This document shows positions 43,621 to 55,766 of a DNA stretch of 64,000 nucleotides, piece after piece. Under the pieces are notes generated by a model. That model made no database searches. It was not told the origin of the DNA and saw nothing but the letters and a program-made list of their open reading frames with translations. This DNA is from Powellomyces hirtus. Lineage: Eukaryota > Chytridiomycota > Chytridiomycetes > Spizellomycetales > Powellomycetaceae. Position 1 is the first letter of the stretch, and every line of letters begins with the position of its first letter. The stretch spans positions 1,116,001-1,180,000 of the forward strand of contig JAHLKG010000002.1 in assembly GCA_025526995.1 (NCBI GenBank), in the 5' to 3' direction. A program made the position numbers and the translations under genes.

Positions 43621-46600
43621 ATGACTGTCATCACCACCGCCCACCAGCTCGCTCCGCGGCGCCGGGAGCAACCGCACACAACCCAGCAAACCGCCACCAA
43701 AGCTCTCCTGACTGCTCTTCTCACCCACCTCTCCCCACGACCGAAACCACTGTCCGCGCGAGCTGTTGATGTGGCGTATCGACAGGTTACGAACCACAAT
43801 TATCAGCATACGAATGAGCATGTTATTGCGAGGCGATATGAGGGGTAAGTGGAGCGTTGAACGAGCTGCCAACAAGGGAAGAATATTGATTTGCAAGAAA
43901 ATGTGATTCGCAACATAGATTGTGTGAGAAGTTTCAGATGCATGGACAGACGGCCACTGCGGATGCGTTGAACAGATGTCTGGGTCGGCTAAGTGGGGCT
44001 CCGGGTTTGATGGTGGTATGTCTCCCGACCGTCCAAGCCGTATCCTCCTCCAATGATTGGCATATCTTGTCTCTTACGAAACAAGAAAACTGACATCGAG
44101 CTGATTTGTTCTAACTGCCCTCTTCGGATAGATCTACGACGTTCTCCGCATCCTCCTCGAAACCTCCGTCTCCCCCACGCACAAATTCTACGAACCCCCA
44201 TCTCGCAAACACGCGCATGAAGCTGAGCTCACCTGGTCTGGCATTCTCGACGCCGAGCCACTAGTCGGGACCCACTGGGATGACGATGCACGTGCCCCGG
44301 TCCTCGACGATGACAATGGCTCGGAATGGGATGTCGGCGATGATGAGGAGGACTCGGATGATCTGCGGGCGGAGAGACCGAGTCGTGATCGTCAACATCG
44401 AAATGCGTGGTCTGAATCGCCTGTGCTGTTTGATGAAAATGAACAAGTGCAGTTGCGTCTCGAGACACCCGAACGGGATTCGGGAACGAGGGCCATGATT
44501 GATGCTCAGTATTGGAAATATCAGTCTAGTGATGTGACCGAAGGTCAGCGATTTGTTGTCAATGTCTTTTGTTCTTTTATTATTACGTGGTCTAAACACC
44601 CACTTCGAATAATAGATGTAAAATTCAAACCAGACGATCCGTGTTCCCTGAGTACGTGTGTTGCCAGATCCCGAGATTTCAATCTTTGGTCTAATCTGCA
44701 TGTACTCTTCGCGCCCCTCCAGTACCTTCTGTCGCAGCGCACCAAAAGCAGAACCCTCTTTTCTTCTACCGCGCACTCGCGGGTGACGTCTTTGTGCACG
44801 AATCCAACCTTGTCCGCGAATGCTTGTTCATGCTCGCAGCCCCGGCAGGCCCATGGGCGACGCCCGTATTTGATGCACGTGAAGATGGGAATGTCGTACT
44901 GGTAAGCAAGCCTTGGCTTCTGGCGACGAGACGTGGGTTGTGGTTTCTGATAGACCTGCTGCTTGTTGTGGCGGTACAGGCGATTGACAAGCAGATGGGG
45001 TTGAAACATGTCTCCCACGGAACATTATGTTCCTTACTCGACTGGTTTGCGGAACGTGGGAGTGCGATGCATAATGTCAAGAACTACGTGCACAGGTGAA
45101 TGTCAAAAATGGGCGCTTCTCGCCGTACCGTCGACGACCCAAAACATTAAATACCAGCTTTATGCAGGATCTCTTCGCAGCCGCAAGTGCACACGTTAAC
45201 GGAACAAGCGCTGGTCAGCTGCCTTCTCCGTTTACTCGGTGGTCTGGATCACGAGATTGTGCGGCAGGAACAGGTTCACCAGCCTTATTTCCGGGAAATG
45301 AAGCGTAAGTAAATGAATGCACTTTTTATCATTTGGGTTGCGCCAAGCTGTGGGCCGTTAACGCAAAAGCACGACTTGAATACAAACAGGATCAGGCATA
45401 CAACAACTGGGAACACTCATCGCTCTCCGGGATGCTCTGGACTCCCCAACAACCCCATTCTTCGACCTCCAAACCATACTACCACCTCCACACACTGAAT
45501 CACCTTCCCCAGCACACACCGCCGCCTCCCTCCTCTCGCGCCTGTACGCAAATGTCACCACGTACGAATATACCTGTCAACCGCACAAGACCACACTCGC
45601 GTTGGAGTTGATGGTTAGTGCGTTGCAGCCGTACTTGAGATTGGTGCAGGGGTGGATTTATGAAGGCGCTTTAGAGGACCCGTCGGATGAATTTTTTGTT
45701 ATGAGGTAAAGATGAGTTGGCATATTGATGGTCGTCTGTGAAGTAATGCTCAAAGGTGGTGGTAGAGGGACGGTCGAGCAACGGAGCAGAGAATGGCAGG
45801 ACAGCTATATCATCCGCCAACCTGCGACAAATGAACCCGAAACCGCTTCCCATTTTGTTGTTCCCGAACTCTTTGAATCCCTCAAAGATGCGATACTGGT
45901 CTGTGGGAAGAGTTTGAAAGTGATTGAGCAGATTGATGCAACACAGGTATGCCACAAAGCGCCCAGACAGTTGTGTGTCGTCGTATCCAGACGCCTGGAT
46001 TGTAACAATTGGCATCCCCACGTAAGGCTATGAGGTTCAAAACAATTGCGCAGCGGTCGCTTTATGACACGGTCGTGGATTCGGTTCGCAAGAACATGCA
46101 TGGGCGACTCGATCAGCGAGAGGGACTTCACGATGGGATGTCTCCCGAGACTTGTCCCGTGACGCGTGATGTGCCACGAGGCGGAAACGACATTGTCCGT
46201 TTATTTCCCAAAACGTGTAGCGCACTCCTTGGGATCAGCATCATTTCCCGCGACACAGATATCAACAGCACGGCACCGCTTTCAATGGGTAGGTGCGCCG
46301 TCACCTTCCCTCATACACATACGCATTTCTGACTTCCCGTGTGATAAAAGGCAAAAACGACATCTGGCAACCCGTGACGGACCACCTCCGCACACTGCTC
46401 GCGCACCGTATCATGCTTCAGCAACAGCTCGTCGGTCGTCGCCTGACGGAGCTGTTGATGCGACGGTGTGCGTTGAAAAATCATCTGAAGGCGTTGCAGG
46501 CAGTCTACCTCATGACGGCGGGCGCGGTCATGCACCCGTTTTGTGACATGTTGTTTGAGATGGTAAATTGACCTAGGCGTCTGGTGTTTTGATGGATTCA

Positions 46601-47726
46601 TCGTGGAAGAGTGATATGTTTATGTTTTTTGTGTCGTGGACCAGGCCAAGACGCGCGAATTGCTGTCCCGCCCACACGCACTCAACAGCGCGTTCGCGGA
46701 ATCGCTGGCGACGCACGGCGGTAACGAATTTACTTTCCTGGATGATCGAACGTGGCATTTCTCTGTGCCGCCGGATGTGGTGAGGGATAAGCCTGTTTGG
46801 CAGGTTTTGGAGGCGGTTACCATCACGCATGAGGTGAGATTTTACAACATTTTTCCAATGAGCTCGATTTGTGAAAAATGAGTGTTGGGAACTGATTGTA
46901 GGTGGTGTGTTTTTTGTCGCAGGTCCCGCATCTTTTGACACCCATCATCCCACCGCACACTCTCAACATGTACACGCGCATTGCGCGCGTCCTGCTGGGG
47001 CTCAAATACGCCCAGCAGTGTCTGCATTCAGAAGGATGGGGCGAGAATCGCAGAGCTGCTAGTATTACGCGAGCCTCATCTGGGCAGAAGACAAAGGACG
47101 ATGCCATTGCGAGGACGCGCGCGGCGCTCAAGACGCGGCTGTTGCATTTTGTGATTAATTTGCAGAGTTTCTTTTTGGGAGCTGTGAGTGTTTTCCTCAT
47201 GGTAGCAACTTGTTTCGTCAAACGGCGGCCCCATTCACTCCGTGCTTGGGTTCTAGGTCATCCATGCGGAATGCACAGCCTTTGACAACCGATTGTCCAC
47301 CGCCCAAGGCATGGACGAGTTGATTTCCGTGCACGAAACCTTCATTTCTACACTGCGAGACCGGTGTCTTCTCAACGACCGGGCGCGCGCAATTTGGTTG
47401 CACGTGGCCAAAGTTCTGGACCTTGCTATGCAGTACGCGGCGCTGTGCCAAGCCCGCGATGCTGGTGGCGAGAGACAAGATGGAGAAGGTCACGAGGAAG
47501 AGGTGGAAACGTCCAGGTTTGCAGATGCGTTGAGGGAGTTGAAGACTGCGACGGATCGTGAGGTTGGCATCGTGCAGAAGGATTTGGAGGAGCTTGCTAG
47601 ACATGGCGTTGCGCATCGTGAGTGTTTGGAGTTGGAAATTCAATTTGAGGATGCATAGCTTTTTGTCTAATCTCCTGTTTGCGTTGGTTTGTAGTGGAAG
47701 CCCTTGCTGCGGCGTTGGCGTGGTGA
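43621..47726 (+). CDS. GCP5: Gamma-tubulin complex component 5
   Basis: About 15 exons. Exon 1 is 43621-43844; the last codons (HLEALAAALAW) are at 47692-47726 after a TAG acceptor. Landmarks in order: EPLVGTHWDDDARAPVLDDD; RECLFMLAAPAGPWATPVFD; HVSHGTLCSLLDWFAERG; SALQPYLRLVQGWIYEGALE; FWQDSYIIRQPA-like block; GRIP1/GRIP2 regions with KNHLKALQAVYLMTAGAVMH; RVLLGLKYAQQCL; VHETFISTLRDRCLLNDRAR. The acidic N-terminal spacer and the TLRDRCLL/HLEALA ending fit GCP5 better than GCP2, 3, 4 or 6. GCP5 belongs to the full gamma-tubulin ring complex that nucleates microtubules at centrosomes and basal bodies. Exact internal splice sites were not all resolved. Confidence 0.85.
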
Positions 47727-47951
47727 CAACAGCCGTGCTTTTTCTCTATAGTTTATTCATTTGCACAAAAGTCATGACTGGAGGTTGTCATTGTGTGGTT
47801 TTGGATCAGCCAAAGCGATGATTGTACATAGAAAGATGCGAACAGCACAAATGTGTGGAAAGAGAATTTTAATTCAAAACGGTTCTTATGGTATGCATGT
47901 AAAGTTGGGTATCATTGATAAAGACCAAAAACGCCAGGTGAGATGGCGCAT

Positions 47952-48619
47952 CTAAGGCCTGGGCTTTACGCGCAGGCGAACGCCACCGAGCCCAGCCACG
48001 GTGACGACGGCTCCGGCCGTCCGGTCGATGCCCCAGGCCCACCATCCCTCGATGGCGCCGAGGCCCTTGAGCACCGGCGTGGGCAGCGGCAACGGTGGGA
48101 GGGGAGCGCGGTTGTTGGCGGCGGGGATGTGGGTGCCGGCGGGCTTGGCTCGCGGCTTGGGGCCGCCTGGGAGATGGGTGATCCTCGCACCCGTCACAAA
48201 AGGCTTGCCGCCGGCGGAGGAGGAGGAGGCGGCCGGGCTGGCTCGCCAGGTGAGAGACGACGGGGGCGGTGGTTTTGCCACTTGCTCAGCCGCCGCAGGG
48301 ATCTCGTCCTTCCAGTGGACGGATTTCTGTTTCAGGGTCTGATGCGGGAGCAGTCGACCCGGAACGCCTCGGATTGTGTTCTACAGCAAACCAAACGGCA
48401 ATGATGGATAAGCATCGGAGGAAAGCAGCCAGCTGCCGGGACGAAGAGACTACTTACCCAAGCGTTCAGCACTTTTACAAAAGCTGGACCCCATACGGCC
48501 AACAGCATCAAGAAGGCAAATTGCCCCACGTTTACGGGGGACTTTGTGTCCCGTAGGACCAGCTGTCGCTGGGCGACTTTCTTGGGAGTGCCCGGACCCG
48601 AAGCCAAAAGTTCGGGCAT
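47952..48619 (-). CDS. Orphan single-pass membrane protein
   Basis: Two exons (48619-48458, 48380-47952) sum to 591 nt, 196 aa; the intron is GTAAGT ... TGTAG. The N-terminus is hydrophilic and basic, followed by one hydrophobic segment at about residues 32-52 (VGQFAFLMLLAVWGPAFVKV), then a basic Pro/Ala/Ser-rich tail ending VRLRVKPRP. No family recognised. A single early membrane segment with a positively charged tail could fit a small organelle membrane protein, but this is a guess. A TATATAAA box lies 132-139 bp upstream. High GC in the tail sets it apart from its neighbours. Confidence 0.65.
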
Positions 48620-48750
48620 TGTGGTTGAATGGTGGGTGTTGCTTGATTTGACAAGAGTTCGTGGTGGCTGCTTTAACTGGAAACGGTCGGTTCGGCGTGT
48701 ATGGGAAGACAGGGAGAGAAGGGGAGGGCCGGGAAGGCCCGGCGAGGGGG

Positions 48751-48758
48751 TTTATATA
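48751..48758 (-). promoter_or_regulatory. TATA box of the orphan membrane protein gene
   Basis: TATATAAA on the minus strand, about 135 bp upstream of the start codon at 48619. Confidence 0.5.
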
Positions 48759-48759
48759 C

Positions 48760-49561
48760 ACGGGCGGGACGTCAGTTGCTTGCAGTGCGAGGGGCGGGTG
48801 CTGCTGTGTGGTGCGTGTGTGTGTGCGAGGGTATGAGCGAAGAGAGAGGCGGATGCTATTGTTTCCCGTTGAGCGGATATGGTTTGAGGGTCTTTTGTTT
48901 ATGTTTTATTCGTTGCAGCTGACGTGCACACTTTTTTTTTTTTTTCCCTCGGTAGCGTTTTCGCAACTCGGCGCCGATGAATCACGCGCTGGGAAAGTCT
49001 TTCAGATGAGGCGCGAGGCGCAAATGTTTCTTCGGAGGTTTTCTTTTGATGAGATAACGAGAGGAGATCTTTTCTTAACAGATTTTTAAGTTGAATTGGA
49101 TTGATTGAATAGAAAAAGATATCTTATTATTTCCTAAAGATGAGAATAGAAGAATGAAAATAATGACAGATTTACTTTTCTTTATACTTTCTGATGCCAT
49201 TTCGTCATGTGGCGTTTCGCTGCAATGATTCCTTTCGTGTGGCTTGGATGGCTTATGAAAGCATCTACTCCGCTTTCATGAACTATACCTTGGAGAGACA
49301 TGAATATGGGGAGACGGAGGTAATTTTTGTGTATGTATGTGATGTGACAATTCTTGTACATGTGAATGTGGTGATGGCAGTAGGAACAGCAGGGAAGGGG
49401 AAACAGACAGACAGACGGGCTTCGCCACAGCATTCAGAATGCTGTTTTTTTTTCTTCTTCTTTTTCAACAACCGTTTCTGACTATACATAGAATCTGAAA
49501 ACAAGGAGTGTAAATTAGCACGATTTGTCTGGGATGATCCTTGTTGTACTGAAGATTCTGC
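48760..49561. other. Intergenic region
   Basis: About 800 bp between the orphan gene's promoter and the 3' end of IQGAP. It is AT-rich at 49080-49200 and has T runs at 48932 and 49443. Open frames here are low complexity; no gene seen. Confidence 0.45.
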
Positions 49562-52500
49562 TTACTTTTTGTTCAACAAGAAGATGAGCAAATTCACATT
49601 GACTTTGGCTCCCTCCATGAGGGTCATGACCGTTTCATTGTTGTACTGCGCCGCCAGCAGATCCTCGAGCCGCAGCTCCATCGTCTCGGCCATCTTGACT
49701 CCATAAAAGCTAGCCTCAATGTCAAACACGCCCGCTTCGTTGGACGAGATCGTAAGCGTCACCTGCCCGTATTTAGACGGCGAATGGTCGTCGAGCGAAA
49801 CGAGCACGCCCTTGCGGTGCAGATCGGCGGCCGTGTACTTGAATGACCCAAATTTGGGGACCGACCCCGCCTTTTGCAGCGATTTATGGTGGGCATACTG
49901 CTTCGTAAAGGGAAGAGGACGCTTCCCTTTGCTGCGGAGACAAAAGTCAGTAACAGAAGCCCAGCGGGCATGACATCTCTCTCTCATATGGAAAGACGTA
50001 CTGTTTCTTGTTTCCGAGCTGCGCCATGCACGCAGAGATATAGTCGTGGTACGACTTTTTCTGTTCCTCCAGGTAAGCGCATTTGTCTTCCAGGTTTTTG
50101 AGCGTGCTTTTGAGCGACACGATCTCCTTTCGTCTTCGAGATCTTCGGCGGGATTTAGTCAACATGTCTTTCGCGATGGCATTGAGCATGTCTTGATATT
50201 TGTTGGCTTTGTTGACTTCTCCATCAGCTTCGAGCTTGGCCATGTTTTCAAGTGCCCGGCGTTTCAGACTGAAGAATGTTGGACTAGTGCGAGCGCGAAA
50301 CAGCAGGATCCATGTGAGCAATCAAGACACAAGGCAAGCAGCGCGACATTGTATTGTATGCATCGCGGATAGCTTACCTGCCACCACCATCGGATGCTTT
50401 CAGCAGACTCGATTGACTAGCAAATAGAGCCTCCCGACTTTCAAATCTGGGCGGATTGCTGCTGGCCAGATTGTTCACGCTGCCCATCGTCGCAAGGTTG
50501 TACTGGCTACCGCCAATGCTGGCCGTTCGATTGATGTCTTCTTGACTCTGCAACGGCTCGCCGTTGGGGCCAAGCTGTGCCGCTGCCGCAGTGTCTCGCT
50601 TTGCTTGAATCTTTTCTGCCTCGTCAGCAAGCAGTTGTTGGAACAGCGCTTCTTCGCGTTCGGTGACGGGTGCTTCGAGAATGTCCAGGAGGTTCCTGCC
50701 AGATTGGACGCGAATCACTGCTATTATGTATCGCTTGGTTTCGGTCCACAAGGTCCGGATGCGAATCGCGCGTTCATCTACAAAGTACCAAGATAATTCC
50801 AATCAGAAACAAAAACAAACGTCACGGGCTTTCTCATTGCATCGTGCATTACCTTGAAGGGTTGGGAACCTATTTCGGAGGCGCAGCTCAACCTCGGGCC
50901 CAGTCAAGACATCCGAAATGGTCGGCACAGGCTCCAAATCAGCCAGTACAAGCCGGATGTGATCCGATTCATCTTTGGCCTACAGCACCAGGATACAAAC
51001 GTTAACGAAAAGACAGAACGCCATTGTCCATCACTTTTATCATATGACATACCACATCATGGATGTTGTCAATCAGGATTCGGTGCAGCTGGAAGATTTC
51101 TGCCGAGGACAGTTTGACGGTCGGACGCTGCTTGAGCGCCATCCCGACGTATTCGTCCATTGCTTCCGCGTACTCATCTTCCATCTCGGCGTCCACAATG
51201 GTTGCTGGGAAGAGAGGTTTGGGTCATTGCGTGATCAGTTAGACGACCAGTATATGGATAGTGTGCTACAAGGGTATATCGTAAAGTATGCATACCCTCT
51301 CTGAAAAATGACATGAATGATTTAGATGAATCTGGTCCGCTTGCATTCAGTTCGGACATCCGCCGGTCGTCCGCCGCGAAGGATTTTCCCACCGACATCT
51401 GGTGCAACGCTTTGCCAAGCTACAAAGGGAATAAAAACCGTTTAGTGCCGTGCATCCCTTTTGACTGATTTCAGCCCCTCTTCTTACCTCTGCGAGATTC
51501 TTTCGCTGTGTCGGTGACAAGCTGCTGGCGACAGCCATGTCAATGACCTCAAATTGTTCAGGTTGGCTAAGAGATGAGAAGATATCGCAATCGAGTCAGC
51601 GGGTCAGCGAATCACCAAAAAGGAACAAAAAAAATGCCGGAAAAGAAGTGCGGGCACGCAAACATACATGATAGCAGGGTTGATGTAACGGTAGTAGATA
51701 AAGTTTCCACCAACCAGTCGAACAATCTCGTCATCATGGCCTGGAAACCGCTTCTGCAACGTCTCCTTGAGCTGGTGAGCAATGTACCGCAGTCCGAAAG
51801 GCATTTTCTTGGCGGAATGCGCAAGAGCTCCCAGGAGGTCTTTGGTGAGTGAGCTCAATTTTGCGATGCCTGGAAGTAAACCAATCACAGTGAATATGCG
51901 GACTCTGAGGATTGAGTCAACGGGGACAGGTGCTTACGCTCAGTCTGCAAAGCAATAACCTCCGGGTCCTCGGCGGCCTGCTGTGGGGTAATGTCATATG
52001 GACGAGCGCTCTTCTGGCCCGTGCGAGATTCTTCGGCCGTGATCAGGCCTTTGTAGATCTACAATACAAAAGAAACACACAAAAAACGATGGCTGTCAAC
52101 AATCGATATCTCGCATGGTGGGCCGGATGCTGGTACTCACCGCAATGGGATCGGTCTCGAGATTCAACGTCTTGTCGGCGATGATGGATTTCACAAAGGG
52201 CTGGACTAGATCCCTCAAGTACGCCGCGTTGCCTCCGCGTCTGAATGAATGAATGTTCGTAAATTAAGACATGCAGGCCGACAGCTGTCCCGTAGAACCA
52301 TACCTTGTATAGTCGACGACAAGCCTCAGGAAGAAGGGGTCTGCCCGCCAGAACTCGTCCAGAGTGGAAATATCCTCCACCTCCAAATTAATGGCATCCT
52401 AGTGGACGGATAAGATCAGCACATGATGGGTTATTTGCAGTGTAAGAAGAGGATATTTGATGTGCCCACCGCACCCACCTTAAATAGCCGTAGGAGCAAT

Positions 52501-54925
52501 GACTCCTGCCTCCTATCCTGGGCATACCCATACAACGACAGCACCACTTTGGTCAAAAACTTGATCGAGCTCGCACCCGACATCTTGTTGACCGTAAAGA
52601 CCAATTTCGCTAGGTACATGCTCTGGGTCTGGAGCAAATAAAACAACTCCTCATAATGGCGTCGCTTTCTCGTGCTCTCCCGATCCTTGCCCGCTAGATT
52701 CACCATCGACGACGAATGGAGGTTGTCAACGGACCGGGCGTCGTGCATGGCGGCTTTGAGGGCCTTTTTGGAGGAGGCCGTCGACCGGATGACTTCTTCG
52801 AGGGTGATGCGGTTTTTGACGAGAAGCGCGATTTTGATGTCGAGGTCACCGACCTCGGACTCGAGGTTGATAGATTCGCGGATTTGTTCAACGACGAGTT
52901 GGCGGAGACGTTCAATGTCTGTAAGAAATATCACACCCTGGTGAGTCAGAAAAAAGAAATGTGCCCCCAACAGGCTTCTGAGCGCGCACGTACCCAGATC
53001 TTCCTGGAAGTCATTATCGTTATCATCAAGCAAATCCAAGAAGTTTTGCAACACGTTAATCTGCGGATCCTCCATGTGAGCTATGGGAAGCAATGCATGT
53101 TTATCAGAGCCTGCCGACCAACAGTGGGATAAAGATAAGTTCTCGCTCACGTACACAATGCCTTATAAGCCTTCGCAAAGCGTTTCGCTCGCCACATGGC
53201 CTGAATCTTTGCCACGGATTCCCCTTGTGCCTGCAAGTACTTTTTTCGTTCTGCATAGCGTTCCCGCTGTTTGCGTCCCTTGTACCGTGCTTGAAGCTAC
53301 GAAGAGCAAAGAAACCCAACCTTTTGCTCAGCTTACAATGCCTTCTCGCCCATACGGTAATCGGCCAGGAGAGTGCGGTGCCTCACCTTTGCCCAAACAT
53401 GGTTCTTCCCCCTAATGGCATTCACCTTCTGTTTATACGCGCGCCTCGCATCTCTCGATTTCCACTGCGCCTGGATCTTGGTGATGGATTTCTCATTGTT
53501 CTTGTACCGGTCGAGTTTGGACCGGTACGCTTTGCGCGCGAGGTGCATGCGGACGACCGATTGAGTGCGGATGATTTTTTCCAACCGCTGTTGAGCGAGT
53601 GCGTCACGTCGTGCTTGCCGTTGCGCACTGAGGGCTTTGGTGTGTTGGCGGGCGAGGTGGCCTCTGATGAAAGCTTGGAGCTGGATGATCCGGTCCTGGT
53701 TGCGTGCGAGGTGTTTGTCTCGTTCTGAGAGGAGAGATGCGCCAAACACAATCAGTCTCCGTGGGATGCCTCGGGCTGCGCGGGGTTTCGCGGATGTATG
53801 TACCAGCTTTTTCTTGATCAACAGGTGACGGAGGGGCAGTCTCGAGCTCTTTGGATAAGGCATCTCCAACGCTCTTGAACGCGGGCATCGAAACACCTGC
53901 TTCCTGAAGCGATTGCTGGGTTGCGTCCAACTGCTCCTCTGGAAAAAGTACAATGAAGTGTCAGAATCTTTGTTCTACATTGCATGTCATTCGAGGAAAG
54001 GGCATATGCAACGCACCTGTGAAACTCAGCTGGCCGACCAGGTTCTTCATGGATGGTGCCATGTTCTTTTTGGAGAGCAAGTGACTGGATTCGAAATATC
54101 CAGGGCGTCAGACATACCACCATGTGGGGAGTGGTTTACCTGCAAGAAAACCACGACTCACTCACCTCAGAGCATGGATGCAGTAAATCACTTTGGGAAT
54201 GTTCTTCTTATCGTACAGGTCGGTCAACTCGAAGAAGAAGACCTACCAGAGCGGGGTCCAACGAAAATGATTAGCCTGTCCCTACATCATCAATCTAGAT
54301 GGCTTACACACCTCTGGTAACTTGACGTTTCGCATGGCTGTAAAGAAGTAGTTGATGTTGTCAGAGTGTTTGAACTTTAGGCTCGAGCGATCCTGTGGAC
54401 GAGAGGTTTAGATGTACGCAATGGTTGTGGATTCCAGCATGGGAAATACACGCACATCGTAGATCTTCTTTACAACATCGGGTTGAAAGGATTTAGCGAG
54501 AAGGGCAAGATCAATTCCATTGCGGAGGTCCTCTTCCATGTTCTCAATAGGGGCAATCTGTTCTTTGATGCATGCTTCAATCCATCTTTCCAAAATCAAG
54601 CAACAAAGCGACCTGTCAGTCATAGGTTGTGCAAAAAAACCTCCCTTCCGGCTCACAATTCCCCCGATACATACTCTTTCGCCTCCCCAATATGACACAA
54701 ATACTCATACGCCTGCAACTGCTGTCGTTCTTTATCGATCCAGGTGGCGTCTCGTTTGACAGGACTCGTGTGGTCATGTTTGAATTTGATGCGGCCATGC
54801 ATACCCGCGACGTCGCCGACGTCGAGCGGGATAGCTGGTTTGTCGGGGGTGGTGAAGAAGGTGGGACTGGTTGGGCTGGTCGGGCTGGTCGGGCTGCGAG
54901 GTTCGTCGTTCATTGTGGTGATCAT
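49562..54925 (-). CDS. IQG1: IQGAP-family scaffold protein
   Basis: At least 14 exons. The start is at 54925 (MITTMNDEPRSPTS) or 54952. Domain order: a Ser/Thr/Pro N-terminus; a calponin-homology domain (WIEACIKEQIAPIENMEEDL, FKHSDNINYFFTAMRNVKLP, LTDLYDKKNIPKVIYCIHAL); several IQ motifs (IIQLQAFIRGHLARQ, IIRTQSVVRMHLARKAYRSK, ITKIQAQWKSRDARRAYKQK, IQAMWRAKRFAKAYK); the RasGAP-related domain (REESLLLRLFK-like block, ADPFFLRLVVDYTRRGG); and the RasGAP C-terminal domain ending EGAKVNVNLLIFLLNKK. IQGAPs bind actin, calmodulin and Cdc42/Rac and in fungi organise the cytokinetic ring. No WW domain was seen. The RGD does not normally act as a GAP in this family. Confidence 0.92.
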
Positions 54926-54952
54926 GAAACGCACTGATGCGCCTGGGGGCAA

Positions 54953-55766
54953 AAGGTGTGGGGTCGGACGAGAAGGGACAAGCCGAGTCGAAGCAGGGAT
55001 ACAAAAAGTTTTGTGATCCGGCAGGTGTAAGATTGTAAAGTACCACGTTTGTGATGTGATATATTGCGAATTGGCCGCGTAAAAGTCAAACTGAAAAAAG
55101 TCAAAAGTTTACCACTGGCGGGCCAAGTCCAATGCAGCTGACGTTAGCTACGAGATTCGTCAGGCGCGCGAGACTAAGCCACTGGCGCTGCGCTTTCCAA
55201 CAGATGCGCCCATCTACCACTGTAGTCCTTACAGGGTCCAGTTGGAACCCCCCAACCCTCCACTTCTATTCAGAACATCGGATGCGCTGCTTGGTGTTTT
55301 AAAATGTGTATGGCCATAGCCAATGTTCTCTATTAGATGACTTGCACAGAATCCCATTAGTTGCTGATCGTCCGGATACCCTCATCAGCCCTTCGGCTAT
55401 TCCTCGTCTCTTTGCTTTGTCCCGAGTCCATGACGATGGTGATGATGAAGAATGATTCTAATGCGTGTAACATCTATTTTTCGACGGTCGCCAACAGATC
55501 CAGTTAGTTAGTCCACAAGCACACGTCAGGCACGTTTCTGCCAGTCACTTTTGTCCTTTTTGTCACACACGCGATCGCGTCACGGGACTCACACATTGGG
55601 CTCCGAGCGAGTCATCCATCACTTGAAGTGCCCATTTCACACCTCCTTTATCAGATTCGAAAGTGTGCTGTTTTTCTCGCCATTCTATAGATAGACAGCT
55701 CGCCCCCACTGGGCACCTTTCGAAAGTTTGTTTCACTGGTATATCGTCTGTCCTTCCCATATCATC
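54953..55766. promoter_or_regulatory. Shared promoter region, IQGAP / galactokinase
   Basis: About 800 bp between divergent genes. A GAT/GGTGATGAT microsatellite-like stretch is at 55430-55450. No gene seen. Confidence 0.4.

Noticed and set aside
48661..49089. A 142-codon plus-strand frame
   Set aside because: Begins in a GC-rich promoter and ends in low-complexity Phe-rich sequence; likely chance.
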